Shown here: positions 42,940 to 55,151 of the stretch, piece after piece
Layout of the letters: every line of letters begins with the position of its first letter
Numbering within the stretch: the first letter of the stretch is position 1
Notes under the pieces: model-generated
What the model saw: the letters and a program-made list of their open reading frames with translations, nothing else
Told to the model about the DNA's origin: nothing
Database searches by the model: none
Program-made: the position numbers and the translations under genes
DNA from: Isochrysis galbana
Taxonomy: Eukaryota > Haptophyta > Isochrysidales > Isochrysidaceae
Assembly (NCBI GenBank): GCA_018136815.1
Contig: CM030939.1
Location: forward strand, 806,001 to 870,000
DNA length: 64,000 nucleotides
Reading direction: 5' to 3'

Positions 42940-43012
42940 GCCGGCCGGTGGGAGCGAGAGCGCAAGAGAGTGCCGTGCAAGTAGCGGTTAGTTTGTTAAG
43001 ATTTTTTTCTAT
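42940..43012 (+). repeat. LINE 3' end motif
   Basis: GTGCAAGTAGCGGTTAGTTTGTTAAGATTTTTTT matches the tail at 31880-31912 nearly exactly. Confidence 0.6.
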
Positions 43013-43267
43013 CGAGCAATACACAGAACAACTCAAACAAGTGGATGTAACTAGGCTCTCTATTTTCCCCAAAAATCAAAAGACTCGAAATTCTCGAGCA
43101 CAAAGACAGTCCGGGAGTGGAATTGCTCAACAAAATCATCTGGACGACGACCGAGTCCCACGCCTCGCCTACTTCATCCCACGCGCAGACACCGACTGCC
43201 CCTCTTGTGCTTCATCCCCTCAGCACGACCCATCGCCTTCGCCGCAGATCGCATTGCCATCAGCGCC

Positions 43268-44900
43268 TTGGGGGTCCCACGGCTACCGCTGCCGGAGCAC
43301 GACCCGCCTCCGCTGCCATCGCCGCCGCAATTACCACTGGCGCCGACGCTGCCGCCGCCATCACCATCGTCGCCATCAATTCCGCAACCATCACCCTTGC
43401 AACCACCTTTGCCACCACATTTGCCATCCCTGCTCTCGCCGGCGCACACACTACAAACCCCTTGTCGCCGACAAAACCGTCGCTGCCCATGCCCTCTCCG
43501 CCACCGCGACTACTGCCGCCCCCCTCCTCTTCACTGCCATGGCCGCCTGTGCCGTCGTCGAACACTCCACAGCTGTTGCCGCCACCGCCACCGCCGCCAC
43601 CTTGGCCGCCACCGACCCCGGCGCCCCCATCTTCGCCAACACTTGCGACGCCACCCATGGTCACATTGTTGCCTGTCGAGAACGAACGCCACCGCCGCAA
43701 TGGTCCTCGTCGCCGCTGTTGTCGCCACCTGCACCTTCATCGCCACCACCGACGCCTTGGTCGCCGCCAACGCCTGAGCTATCACCGTCGCTAGCTAGCC
43801 ACTACGGGCCCCGTCGCCGCCTCCGTCGCCGCTTGCGCTCTCGGCACCACTCTCGCCGCCCCATCCCCCGCCGCTCTCGCCGCTTCCGCCCGCGTCACCA
43901 CCACTCTTACTGCTGCCGCCGTCAACTCACCTCGCCTCCCCCTCCCTGACCACCATTGCTGTCTGCCGCCATTCCCCTTGCCTCTGCCGCCCTCGTGACC
44001 GCCTCCGTCACGGCTTCCGCCCTTGACATCTCTGTAGGCCCTGCCGGCGCCAATGCCACGGCCGCCCGAGCACCCGCCACCGCCACCGTCTACGCAGCCG
44101 CCCTTGTCCTCTCCGCCGCCCGCCCAGTTCGAGTCGAGCAGATGCTCTCGCAGAGCCACTACCACACTGGCCGCCGTTTTGGCAGGCGCGAGCGACCAGC
44201 CCTGTTGTATGAGCAGCGCGGAGAGCATGTCTAGCGCCTCAGTGCGCAGGTGTGAGACGGGCTCGTTGAGCACCTGTGACGCCGCATCCCACTCGGACGG
44301 CCCAGCGCCCCTCGTGCCCATGCAGCCGTAACAGTACCTGGCCGCATGCCGGGCAGCTGCGCCGCTGCCGGCCGGGCCGCCGCTGCCGCCGTCGCCGCCC
44401 GCTTCGCAACCGCCACCGCCTGGCTCCTTCACGTCCGCGTCAAGGCCGTTTCATCACCTGCCGCGTGGCCGCCCAAGCCAACGCCGTCGTGGCCGCAGCC
44501 ACCACAGCCTCCTCCTCCTCTGACCAAGTCCGTCCCATCGCTCCCCGTGCCGCCGGCGCCGCAATCGCCGCCGATGCCCCCTCGCGCGGTACCTCAGGCG
44601 CTCCCATTGCCGCCAGCCGCGCCATCACCACCTCCGCCGCTACCCCCGCCGCTACAGCCACAGCCTCCGGCGCAGCTGCCGCCACCGCCGTCCGAGCTGC
44701 CACAGTTGCCATCCTCCTTCTTGGCTGTCATCGAAAGCGCAGCCCGAGCAGCCACCGTCCAGGCCGCCGCCACGCTCGCCGCCGCCGTGCCCGCGGTTGC
44801 CTGCATCCGGGGCGCCACCGCCCACGCCGCCCGCGCAATCCGAGCCGCCCGAGCCACTCCCACTGCCCGAGCCACCACGACACCCGCCATTCTCACGCCC
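43268..44900. repeat. GCC-rich low-complexity tract, second copy
   Basis: Starts with the same ~350 bases as 8755 and continues as GCC/ACC triplet mosaic. Within it, minus frame 44340-44110 carries a non-repetitive island (EALDMLSALLIQQGWSLAP, SVVVALREHLLDSNW) that could be a helical host exon. The rest is composition-driven open frame. Confidence 0.55.
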
Positions 44901-45599
44901 TCCCTTCTCATTTTGGCCCATCGTCGAGGGCGCTGTCCGAGCAGCTGCTGCCCGCGCCGACGCTGTGCTTGTCCCCGCCGCGCCCCGCGGGCTCCCTTCC
45001 CCCTCCGCTGGTGCCTCCCTCCTCCGAGATTACATCAGCTCTGGCCCCCTCTCCCGGCCCAGTTCGCCCCAACAACACAAGGGAGGGGCACCCAGGGGGT
45101 CCAGCCCCTCCATGGCCGCTCCGCTGCCGCCAGGCTCGGCGGCCGGCCGCCGCAAGTTGATCGCACCTCGTCTCGTCCGACTCCGACTGCAGCCGGCGCA
45201 GGGCGGCCCAGCGGGACGGCCCTACCAGCGGGACGGCCCTACCAGCGGGACGGCCCTACCGACCCCCAGGCCCCCCTCCACAAGAGGCCCACTGCCTCGC
45301 GCCGCCGCCCTCTCGCGCGCCGCTCCTCTCTATTCTCTTCCTTCTCTTCCCGTTGTTCTCTGTCCTATTTTGATTCACCGTCTCGTTCTTTTCGCTCCTC
45401 GACCTCGTTCGTTCCTCGTTGTTGTTCTAGTAGCGGGAGGGGGGGAGGAGGAGTTTTGAGTGTTAAGTGTTAAACCACAGTTGTTTTGTAGGATGGAGTT
45501 CCTAGATGGGAAATACGGTGCAGGGGCCTGCAAATACGGCCAAATACATATGTATTTGGCCCAGCGTGATCGAACGGGGCCGACTCCCTCCTGCTCCAG

Positions 45600-45960
45600 T
45601 CCAGGCAGCCAGCCCGCCTCCACCTCCATCCGATGATGGCGGCGAGAATGTTTTGCCTCCACCACCGCCGCTCCCTCTCGCTCCTCATCGACAATCGACA
45701 TCTAACAAGACTCGTAAGGACAAGAAGAAGAACCGCCGCCGCCGCCGCGACAGCTCCCCTACCTCTTCGTCCTCCTCGTCCTCGTCTCCGGTCTCCAGCC
45801 CGCGTTCATCCAACTCCTCGTCGACCAGCGATTCGGATTCCGATGGATCATCCGAGTCTGGCCCGACTGCAGTTCGCGCGGCGCCTTTGATGGCCTTAAA
45901 TTCGGTATTTTTCGACATGAACGCTTCGTCCATGGCGGCGAGGGCGGCGGCAGCGAGGGC
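45600..45960 (+). mobile_element. Gypsy gag-like Ser/Arg/Asp-rich region
   Basis: Pro-rich start, a basic KDKKKNRRRRRD patch and a Ser run followed by SDSDSDGSSES. The second half repeats 28862-28990. This would be the N-terminus of the gag-like protein whose pol is at 29500-31046, here followed by a minus-strand head instead. Confidence 0.5.
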
Positions 45961-46003
45961 GGGAGGCGGCGCGCGCTCCATGACCCTATCAGTTTACTGA
46001 TAG
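45945..46003 (-). mobile_element. LINE-type head with variant hairpin
   Basis: Minus strand: ATG 45981 starts MERAPPPALAA; four bases upstream lies a 7-bp hairpin CTATCAG (45986-45992), loop TTTA, CTGATAG (45997-46003). Same layout as the other heads with an entirely different stem sequence. Confidence 0.5.
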
Positions 46004-46004
46004 T

Positions 46005-46330
46005 TGAGAAGGATGGCTTCAAGCTCACTTGGCATGAAGGTCTCGATGAAGTACTTGGAGCTCAACTCAAGGAAGTGAGTGATGGAATCATTCTTCACCA
46101 AGGAGACTACATCAACAAGTTGGTGGCGAGACGACCAAGGCGTACTCGCTGGAACCTTACACCACCGACAAGCACAAGGACATGCACGCCACGCATGAGG
46201 AGGCTAAGGAGATTTGGCGTGCACGCCTCGGATCGCCTGGCGCGCTTCCTCGGAGCCATGCGATCGCTCGATTCGAAAGCTTTGGCAAAAAAGGCCATTC
46301 GCGCCCCGGCGAGACACATGTAAGTATGTA
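46005..46330 (+). mobile_element. Copia-like RT fragment
   Basis: DGFKLTWHEGLDEVLGAQL followed by SDGIILHQGDYINKLV has the spacing of copia RT (FLG...DGI.LHQ..YI..LL). After a frame change the sequence ETTKAYSLEPYTTDKHKD continues plausibly to a stop at about 46328. Partial and frameshifted. Confidence 0.4.
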
Positions 46331-46469
46331 AGGATACATATATTTGCCAATCTATTTTAGGATAGATAGTTGACGGTTCCCATTAATGACCATCGCGAGC
46401 ACCTTGCCAACTAGTTAACACCCATTTCTCAACCCATTAATACTTTTCCAAAAACATATGGTTGTTAAT

Positions 46470-46760
46470 GGTTAGCCCTAGCCTTGATTCAAGGACCAGG
46501 GAGTCTTCGCGCTCAATGGCGTAAAATATCCCATGGTCGTCAAGTTCCAAACTTTCGACGACAAAGCAAAGGAGCTCCCTCAGGCATCATCCAAGGCGCT
46601 AGCGAGCGCATTCAAGGACGTGTCAGCGCATCTCGTAGTGCGCGCAACTTTAAGTTCGAAATGAAGGATGCCATCACCATCACCTCACTGGCCAGGGCGC
46701 TCGAGAAACAAGGCTTCATATTCCTGCAAGGCAATCAAGAACGCTCCAAGGTCCGTACAA
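46470..46760 (+). other. Possible coding exon, family unknown
   Basis: KYPMVVKFQTFDDKAKELPQ then SSKALASAFKDVSAHLVVRA is open for about 45 codons before a stop. No relative recognised. Confidence 0.25.
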
Positions 46761-46877
46761 TTTTCCGACTTGGTCTCCTCCATCTCCGTAGGATCATCAA
46801 CTTCCACAGGTTCTCGTTGCTCCTTGCCCTGGGTGTAAAGGTGAGCCCCTTCCTGCGAGAGAACCGAAGCCAGGGTC

Positions 46878-46993
46878 TATGATCTAACGTTAGATCAGGA
46901 TTTGGGCGGGGGTCTAACACCACTCGGACGGAGGTGTTAGACAAGTTCCTCCAAAGGAGGTGTTAGACTCGAACACTTAGGTGTTAGACATAT
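46878..46993. repeat. Cluster of palindromes and GGTGTTAGAC repeats
   Basis: GATCTAACGTTAGATC at about 46881 is a perfect 16-base palindrome. GTCTAACACC and its complement GGTGTTAGAC then occur four times in 80 bases, so several hairpins can form. Confidence 0.6.
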
Positions 46994-47004
46994 GAGTTCT
47001 ATTT

Positions 47005-47340
47005 TTAGCTCACCGTCTGCCGCTCGGCCCCGCACCCCGCACGCCGCGAACCCCCCACCTTCAGCCACCTTTCCAGAGAACTCAACACCGACGTGTACGG
47101 GCTGGGGAATACGTCTCCGAACTCCCTGAAGTTCTCGTCCAGTAAAGTGAGGGTGAGGATGCCGGCCGTCTTGTTCGTCCAAGCGTGCGCCTGCGTGTGC
47201 TTGTCCCCGTCCTTGGAGTTCCCGTCCTTGAAGGTCTTGAAGGCCTTTGGGCCGCAGTCGATCACCTGCTTGAGGAGCGCGATCTTGCGCGGCTCCGTCC
47301 AGGCCATGCGCCACTTCTTGCTCGCGTCGTCCGCATCGGC
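47005..47340 (-). CDS. SANT/trihelix-like DNA-binding exon
   Basis: After a 3' splice site (CCAACGCAG on the minus strand) the frame reads KKWRMAWTEPRKIALLKQV, then KHTQAHAWTNKTAGILTLTL and FPSPYTSVLSSLERWLKV. Trp residues at regular spacing and helical stretches suit a Myb/SANT or trihelix-type domain as found in transposon-derived and host regulators. Upstream exons are not found. Family assignment is by pattern only. Confidence 0.35.
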   Translation of the reverse strand, partial: ADADDASKKWRMAWTEPRKIALLKQVIDCGPKAFKTFKDGNSKDGDKHTQAHAWTNKTAGILTLTLLDENFREFGDVFPSPYTSVLSSLERWLKVGGSRRAGCGAERQTVS

Positions 47341-47610
47341 CTGCGTTGGTGGGGTGTGGGCGAGAGTGATGGAGTGGGTCAGGTTGGTGCAGGTGCAGGC
47401 GAACGGACTCGCGCGGCACACCCGCGGCCTGTGCTTGGCCTGACCCACCCCCATCGCTCGCGAGGGAGAAAGAAAAACCAGTAGGAGAACCCGCCAGAGT
47501 TCTCCTACGAGCCCAGTGGGCGTAGACAAACAAACCTGCTTTCACAAATGTCTCACCTCGCCGTTTGACGTCAAACTCGGAGTGAAACTCGAGTGAAACA
47601 CTCTCAAAAA

Positions 47611-47790
47611 CCCCCCAGAGAGAGAGAGAGAGAGAGAGGGAGGGAGGGAGGGAGAGAGAGAGTAGGGAGATAGAGAGGGAGAGAAAGAGAGAGAGGGAAA
47701 GGGAGAGGGAGGGAGGGAGGGAGAGAGAGAGAGAGATGAGAGAGATGAGAAAGAGAGAGAGAGAGGGGGGGGGGGGGGGGGGGGGCGGAG
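47611..47790. repeat. (GA)n tract with long G-run
   Basis: Purine-only sequence ending in about 20 G at 47766-47785, directly upstream of the Pro-rich gene. Confidence 0.9.
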
Positions 47791-47812
47791 AGAGAAAAGA
47801 GAGGCGCATCTG

Positions 47813-50800
47813 GTGGCCGCCTGCCTCGGCTCCCTCGAACCGGGCACCGACGTCCCCTTCGCCATCAATGAGGGTGAGCGCGCGGCCTGGCACACGTCTT
47901 GGCTCGCTCGCCCTGCCACGTCGCTCATCCCTGCCTCGCGCCCGGCAGACTTTGTGCTCTGCTTCTACGATGTGGACCCCGGCGTGAACAATGACGTTGT
48001 CAACACGCTCACCGAAACGCTCACCGTCTGCAACTTCGTAAACTACATCCACCAGGGCCGCACAAATATTCCGATTGACCCCAACCCGCCGGCTGCCACC
48101 CATCAACTCGATGTGCGACAACATCGACGTCACACCCTACCTCAGTGTCACTGAGTACACTGACCACGGCAACAATTGCATCGATGTCGTTGGGCTCGTC
48201 TTCGGGAAGGTCTCCGACAACCCCGACCGGCTCGAGTCGCCCATCTTCGTGGACACAGCAGACTGCGGCCTATATGACATTTGCCCTGCCGACGGTGTCT
48301 CGGGAGGCGACTGTGGCAACATCGGCATCGACCAGATCAACTGCTCGCCAGGCTCGATCGTGCCCGCGGCTGGCGAGTACCCCACCACCGCCGTCGAGCC
48401 CGGGCTCGCGGGAAATCCCTACCTCTGGACCATGCCCAAGTTCATCTGCCTGAAGAACCCCGCCGGCACGACGGACATCGACTTCCAGTACAAGGTCTCC
48501 CCCTCCAATGACGGCCGCTACGGCCGCAACTTCCTTATTGGGGGCACCTCAGCCGGCCGGTGCATCACCACGCCCAACCCACCGCCGCCCCAGCAGCCGC
48601 CCTCACCACCGCCCTCACCACCGCCCTCGCCACCGCCCTCGCCACCGCCCACGCCGCCGCCCAGCCCGCCGCCTCCGTCCTCACCGCCGCCACCTTTACC
48701 GCCCCCACCGTCTCTCCCACCAAACGCGCCCGATACTTCGCAGCAGCTCTGCTGCATGTGGATGTGGGGCGGTGAGACTGCGCCCGGCACCGGCAACTTC
48801 AACGAGGAGCGGCCGACCATGCGGCCAATGTGTCCCCTGCGTGGCACCCGGCTCTTGCCATCCCTCAGAACATTGCTACGGACCGAAAGGGCTTCTCACT
48901 CATCCCCAACGCCGAAAGCGCCTCTACTCTGGACAAATGAGCAGCTCTCCAACGGTGTGTGGGGCTACCCGCTCGACTTCGAAGTTATCGAGGCGCACGG
49001 TGCTGTCGTCTTCTATTCCTACTCGTACGAGTACATGCTCTCCGCCAACTACTTCGTCTACACTGGCCCCAACGAGCAGGTGTTCCCGGCGGCGCCCTCA
49101 TACGCGCAGCAGGTGTGGAACATGGTCTCGCTCTTCGCCGTTCGCGACGACGCCGACTTGCTCTACGCCTTCTATGTCGTCGACCAGCCGTGGGACGACT
49201 CAGCCGGCTCGCTCGAGATCAAGCTCACCGCCACCGGCCCCATGGACGCCACTAGCTACACGCTCGAAAAGCTCACCGCGCAGGGCCTCTACAACGACGC
49301 CCTCGGCAAGGACAAATACGAGTATCACACTGGCATCGGCTTCTTCGAGTGGAACTGGCTTGCGTGCTGCACCGCCGGCATCGTGATGGGCCCTCTCCCG
49401 GCACTCGAGACGGAAGCCTTCATCCTGAGCTTCCAGCACCTCACCAAGCGCATGATGGGTGACAACAACAACCCCAACTCGGGTGTAGTGCAAGGCGTGC
49501 GAATCTGCCAGTGGAGCAACTCGGGCGTTGAGTCCGAGTTCAAGCTTGTCAACTACGACATCCCAATGCACGTCGCCTCCGACTGGCGCTACGACGCTAC
49601 CTGGTACACCATCTACTACTCAGTCGTCCCCACCACCTGTGAACTCAACGACTTCGACCATGTCAACCTCGTCGCAGCCATCGCCGCCGCGTACAACTTG
49701 CCCAATTGGTACGTAACTGTGTGGTACGACGAGCCGTCGTGCACCATCTTCATCGAGATCAAGTTTCCCGCCGACTACGAGCTCTCCCTAATCTTTTCGC
49801 AAGTCAACATCATCCGCTCTTACACCGTGACTACTTGGATCTCGCTCTTCTCCCTCTCCATCAACTCCATCTCCGAGGTGACCTACCTGAACCCTGGTCT
49901 TGGACTCGTCGGCTCGCAGTGCCCGATCATCGGCTACGAGACCACCGGCTTCGATAACCACAACGAGCAGGGTAAGCACCCAGGCGACTTGCCGACGCGC
50001 CGACGCCTTTACGGCTACTTCGATGGCGCGCCCGGCGAGCCCATGGGCCCGGGCAATGTACCAGCATGGCCCGTGCGGCGCCCCTTTGGCGGCGCGTTTG
50101 AGGCGGACATCCTGTCCAAGGCACCGTATGGTGACATCTTCCTCGACTGCGAGCGCTGCGAGGACCACTGCGCCAAGCACACCAACTGTGGCGAGTGCGC
50201 CGCCGACTCACAGTGCGGCTGGTCGAACACCGACCTCGTGTGTCGGCCCGTCTTTGGCAACGACAATCAGCCTTATAATGTCACCTTCAACCTGAACATC
50301 GGCACACTCGCCACGGATCGGTGCTGCTCGGTCTGCTCGACCCACACTTACGAGCACGCATGCGTCAATGAGCCGGGCTGCGAGTGGGCTCCCTTCGAAG
50401 GCCCCGGCGGAGGTGGCATATGCATCTCGGGCACGCCTGATTTTCCTTGCAGCGGCAACCTTACCGTTGTCATTTGGGACGAAGTCCATGGCGGCGGCGA
50501 CTGCTACGCCCAATTCGACACGCAGCTCGGCCGAGCGGGCCGCTGGCTGCAGGCAGGCAACAAGGTATGCTCCGGCGCTGGGCTCGTCAACAACACCTTC
50601 CACTCGCGCGTCGATTACCTCGACATCCACGCGCACCACGGCGTAAACCAGCTTGTCGTGCCGTACAATTCTGTTGCGCTTTCCACCGCGCTCGACACCG
50701 TTAACTACGAGGCCTTCTATCTGACCGAATACACCGTCATCAAGAAGATGAAGCCAATCACCGTCTACCCGGACGGCCATCCAAAGTACACCATTGCCGT

Positions 50801-52803
50801 TGACGTCAACAAGTGGGAGGGCATGTGGTACGACAAGAACTTTGGCATCCCGCACAAGGACACCTGGTGCCTCAACGGCGATGGCCCAGAGGGCGTCCAG
50901 GCCTCATGCGTGCAGGAGCTTTACGGCGCGGAGGCCTTCTACGCCTCGGGCTTTCCCAAGCCGTGGTCGACCAACTCGGGCATCGACCGCCACGACTCGA
51001 TCGTCGTCTACCAGCCCATGGACTCGATTGGCGAGTCATATGTCATGGGCCACATCGACCGCTCCAACGACGGTTCGGGCGGCAAGCTTGACATGACATC
51101 ACCACGCAGGGAATGTCCATCGTGTCGTTCACCGCACTCTTGCAGCGCTTCTTCACGCTGGCGACGCAAGCCGACTATTACGCCTTTGAGGCGGCCGTCG
51201 CTGCCTTCGTCAAGGATGTGACGGGCGACCTCGTCTCGTCCATCAAGACGACGCCGCCTCCGCCCAAGAACAACGCGCCTTATGGTAGCGACGGCCCGCG
51301 CACCCCGCTGCCGATAGGCAACCCCGACTTTCCGGGCCTGCTCGAGCTCACCGTTCGCATCGCGTGCTTCTCGCCCGTCCAGGCGGACGCAGTCAAGACG
51401 GCACTCGAGGCGCTCACGCCTGCGCAAGCCTCGCAGCTCTTCGGCATCTTTGGCACTTACGCAAATGACACGGTGCGCAATGGCATTATGATGATCTACG
51501 GCATCACGACCGACCCAATCCTGTTCTACGAGAACAAGTATAACGACGCCTACGAGGACGCCTACCAAGATACTGAGACGAGCAACGTGAGCGTGTTCAC
51601 CTTCACGGGCCTCATCGAGGCCTCGTGGGCGTGGGACAAGTGCTGTGGCGACGGCTTCATCATCGGCCCAATGCCGCTCACCTCATGGAACATCCACTTC
51701 GCCGTACTCGCGTCGACTGGCCTCTCTTACTTCAAGATTGGCACCTACTTGTACGAGAAGCAAACGATCGGCTACTACACACTGCCGATCGAATATGCCA
51801 CGCTCGCCTTTGGCGGCATTCTCATCGAGGGCGGCGCTTTAACTGATTACTGCCAGAAACTCTACTCTCCTACAACCATCTCTAGCTACGTCGACATCCT
51901 CTCATCGAACCAAGCCGGCCAGAACCAAGACATCTGCTCGGCGTGCGTTGCAGACCCCTCGTGCCAGTACGCGCCCAAGCATGGTGGCTGCATTTCGATC
52001 GACGCTTACGTGCCCGACTTTGGGTGCCCGCGCCAGGTCATTTCGCCGCAGATCAAGCTCTTCTCGCCAACAGCCCTAAGGCGTTCGACGTGCATAAGAA
52101 CTCGACGCGAGTGGTGCGTGCGGGCATGGACGGCTTCCTCGGCAACGTCTGCCCGTGCAACGTGCAATACCGCTATTTGCTCGTTGTCTACGATCACCAC
52201 ACGATGACGCAAGTTTACTTCAAGTCGGACATCGCGCCGAAGCTCGACCATCCGTACACGTTCATTGACGTGCCATGCATTGAGACGGGCTCCTACTCCA
52301 TAGTCACCGACGGCTCCGACGGTGGTCTCTCCGGCAACCCCGGCGGCTCTGATGGCACCACCACCGGCACGAAGCGCTACGCTTACTACCTTTACCTCTG
52401 CTACCATCAAAAGCATAATGGCGGACCATGGGACGATTGCTCGCGCCCGGCCATCTACTACGACGAGCCGCCGGGCTCTCCGCCTTCGCCGCCGCCATTC
52501 GGCCCGTCACCGACTCCACCTCCCTTCACGCCACCCTTCACGCCGGGCCTATCACCGCCGCCCTTCCCCCCGCCCTATCCGCCGCAGCCCACGCCACCGC
52601 CCTTCGTGCCCTCGCCGCCCATGCCGCCGCCCTTCCCCCCGCCATCGCTGCCCTCCACACCGCCCCCGCCCCCTTCGCCGCCGCCGCCCCGCCCGCCGCC
52701 ATCGCCGCCGCCACTTCCGCCGCCCGGTCAAACCATTCCGGGTGTCAATTTTCTAGTCGGCAGGCGCATGAAAGAGGGTAGTCCGTTGCCTAAGGATTTG
52801 TGA
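47813..52803 (+). CDS. Large pherophorin-like extracellular protein with PSI-type Cys domains, frame-broken
   Basis: One gene read across about five frame changes (near 48100, 48835, 48940, 51095, 52068). An N-terminal globular part with paired Cys leads to a (SPPP)n hinge at 48580-48730, then a large domain with repeated aromatic-rich modules. Plexin/PSI-like Cys clusters follow: CERCEDHCAKHTNCGECAAD at about 50150, a second with CCSVC at about 50325 and a partial third at about 51930. A second Pro-rich stretch at 52470-52730 precedes the stop. Pro-rich hinges of this type occur in algal cell-wall and matrix proteins. The break at 51090-51099 is a GACAT tandem duplication. Intact reading on both sides suggests either sequencing error or a recent pseudogene. 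The 5' exon with the signal peptide was not identified. Confidence 0.65.
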
Positions 52804-53179
52804 GAGAAGCACAACCCCGTTGTGAGCGAGTCATCGCAGCGCGTTCGCCAGCTGGGCCGGCGCCCATCGCCTCCTGCGTAGCGGCTGCCGCCGTGCTTGA
52901 TGGACAGCGCGCGACTCGTTGTTCCACCGTCCGCACATACTAGTAGTAGTAGGACCTTTAGGATTTTCATCTTAGGATGGACCGATGGACGGACACGAGC
53001 CCCTCGCTCGCTCAACCACGGTCCTCGTGCTCTCTTGGTGACAATCCGTGTGTAAGCGTGCGACAAATGCCTCATAAATAGCATCGCATGGTCACTAGCG
53101 ATGTCAAGTGCTCCTCCGCACCCAATATGGCTATGGGTAGATTGCACTTCAAAATATTTAAATAAAACGCTACTTGCAC
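52804..53179. other. 3' flank of the Pro-rich gene, no gene recognised
   Basis: Contains ACTAGTAGTAGTAG at about 52940. Probably 3' UTR and spacer. Confidence 0.3.
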
Positions 53180-53300
53180 GGCATGAGGCAGAGTGCTTAT
53201 GGTACTCCCAACTACCCTCCCTATCCTACCACATCCACATCCCCTTTCCCCTCCCCCCGTTCTCTTCCGTGGAATACCGAGTGAGGAGCACGCGAGGAAG
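53145..53300 (-). mobile_element. LINE 3' UTR segment (minus)
   Basis: CGGCATGAGGCAGAGTGCTT followed by CTACCCTCCCTATCC and a pyrimidine tract matches the inverted 19280-19330 region; GCTACTTGCACGGC is the inverted GCAAGTAGCG tail block. Confidence 0.5.
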
Positions 53301-53369
53301 AAAACCAAGCGACAAAAAGCGACCGTCCGATGGGAAGTAAAATTCCCGGCGTAATAAAAGAGAAATGGA

Positions 53370-53734
53370 AACAAATACAAATGTCACAACTGTACAAATA
53401 ATACATCTTTCTTACACCTCGCGACTCATACCTACACTTTAAGCACATATTGCACAGAAGGATCGCAACGGCCAATAGATTCGCTGGCGACCCCACATGC
53501 CACATGTCGCTTTTGCTTTGCGGGACGACTCCAGAATCGTCAACGCACTTAGCGTGTTGCAGTTCGACCGAGCCCGTCTTCGCCTACATAGACATAGAAA
53601 GCCTCCTAAACATACCAAACCCTATACAACATGAGGTGGCACAAAGACTTTTCTGCTACCAGCTCGATAGGCCGCACCCCTCCTCGGGATACCTAGGTAT
53701 CCCGGCATGGAGGTACATACTAACGGACTTCTAA
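53370..53734 (+). mobile_element. LINE ORF2 C-terminal fragment, several frameshifts
   Basis: LTPRDS-like, HFKHILHRRIATANRFAGDP (across a frame change), a damaged knuckle, then RLFCYQLDRPHPSSGYLGIP and AWRYILTDF match 19548-20441. The coding direction is opposite to the adjoining 3' UTR piece, so two fragments meet head to head. Confidence 0.7.
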
Positions 53735-54056
53735 ACGAGCCTCAGCCGGAGATCATAAACCCCAGCCGGAGACCATAAACAGCTACATTGTCATTGCCAA
53801 AGTTGTATTTGTCAATGCGATTGTTAATTGTCTAGGAACAAGTAATGGCACTCACACTCACTCTCATAATAAACATAGGGGATAGGCTACTACAGCTGCT
53901 TGGCGCCCCACAATCTGGCCAACGCCAGCGCGTCCTTCAGCGTCCTTCATTCAGAGTCCTTCAGCGTCCTTCGGCGCTGCCCCGCGAGACTCTAGGCAGG
54001 ACTCGCGAGGGCACCGGATTTTACTCCATACATATGAGGAGGCCCTCTATGCCAAA

Positions 54057-54375
54057 GTGGGGCTGCCTGCCTCCGACACACAGCGAGCGGCTTGGCGCCG
54101 GGCGCTCGACGAGCACGCGGCGCGCAGCATGCACCGTCGGTCTTCGAAGTACAAGGCGTATCGCTCACAGAAACGGAAGGACCTCACGCTTAGCCGTCAG
54201 GCTTCTAAGGGAGCCACGCGGGGTGACTACAAGTACAAGGAGAACGCACAGGAACCCACTCACAGACCGAACAAGGAAGAGAATGCCGACAAGAGAGCGA
54301 CGGGGCGACGGACGATCCGACGGGGGCGACAATTACGCACAGGATTAAGGAAGGACCGTCGCGGCCGATCCGTCT
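54057..54375 (+). CDS. Basic protein fragment of unknown function
   Basis: The frame AWRRALDEHAARSMHRRSSK and then GATRGDYKYKENAQEP is strongly basic. TTCAGCGTCCTTC repeats lie just upstream (53930-53975). It runs directly into gypsy RT at 54384, so it may be a retroelement-associated ORF. Confidence 0.25.
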
Positions 54376-54383
54376 GCTGTCAC

Positions 54384-54590
54384 ACGAACTCGAAGCTCCG
54401 TATTTCGGATAGCCCCCTACCGCTCACCGTCGAAGCTATCGATCGTCTATCTCGGGGCCAAGGCTCTCAATATTCTTTGTTTCTCTGCCTGCTCGATCTC
54501 GCCTCCGGCTTCTGGTGTCTGCCTATCAAGGAGGAGGACAAACCCATCACGGCGTTCTGTACCCACCGCCAGAAATACGAGTTCAACTAC
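54384..54590 (+). mobile_element. Gypsy RT fragment
   Basis: TNSKLRISDSPLPLTVEAID to LLDLASGFWCLPIKEEDKP repeats the RT part at 30870-31046 with only a few changes, and both copies end at the same point, ITAFCT. Confidence 0.8.
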
Positions 54591-54685
54591 CTCTCGATTC
54601 TCGATTCTCGTCGTTCCGCGTTCTCATCGGTCCTCGATTGTTCGTAACTTCTCGGTGCGTCGCTCGTCACGTCTCCCGTCTTGGT

Positions 54686-54786
54686 TCACTGTGGCGATGT
54701 AGGGGGGTGTGCCCACCACTCACGGGGAGTTTTCTTTTTTTGTTCAAGTGAAAACCGACATTGAAGGTGGCGGTCGTCGCTGCCGG
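54686..54786. repeat. 100-base repeat, copy of 38736-38835
   Basis: See 38736. Here it follows a gypsy RT fragment. Confidence 0.75.
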
Positions 54787-55151
54787 CTTCCTCCGGAGCC
54801 TGCCGGTGGTGCGGCGGCGCACGACGGAGAGAGAGAGGGGAGGGAAGAGCGGGGCGCCGGGAGGGGAGACACGTTCTAAGAATAGAGCGTGTCGTGAGGC
54901 ATGGAGGGCGTTCGAGCGCTCCCTTAACGCAACACATATAGATGTACGTGCGTACGCTTACGCGATTGCAGGCGCTACGTATACTTATACTTACTACTTA
55001 TGCAGGCGCTATAAGTTCTAACGGACAGCGACTCCGTTGCTCGTTGCTCCGTTACCGAGTTGCCGATGAAGGCTCCCGTACAGTAATGTAGGAGTACCAC
55101 CGCACTAAGGTTAAACTAGAAGAACAAGTGACTCTGAGCTCGGTCGCAGAA

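Noticed and set aside
46878-46993. CRISPR-like array
   Set aside because: Repeats are short, in both orientations and unevenly spaced; the genome is eukaryotic.
46937-48133. Minus-strand frame of 398 codons
   Set aside because: It crosses the CT microsatellite and is the wrong frame over the SANT-like exon and the Pro-rich gene's first exon.
48508-49386. Plus-strand Arg/Pro-rich frame overlapping the Pro-rich gene
   Set aside because: Shadow frame; the domain-bearing reading is in the other phase.
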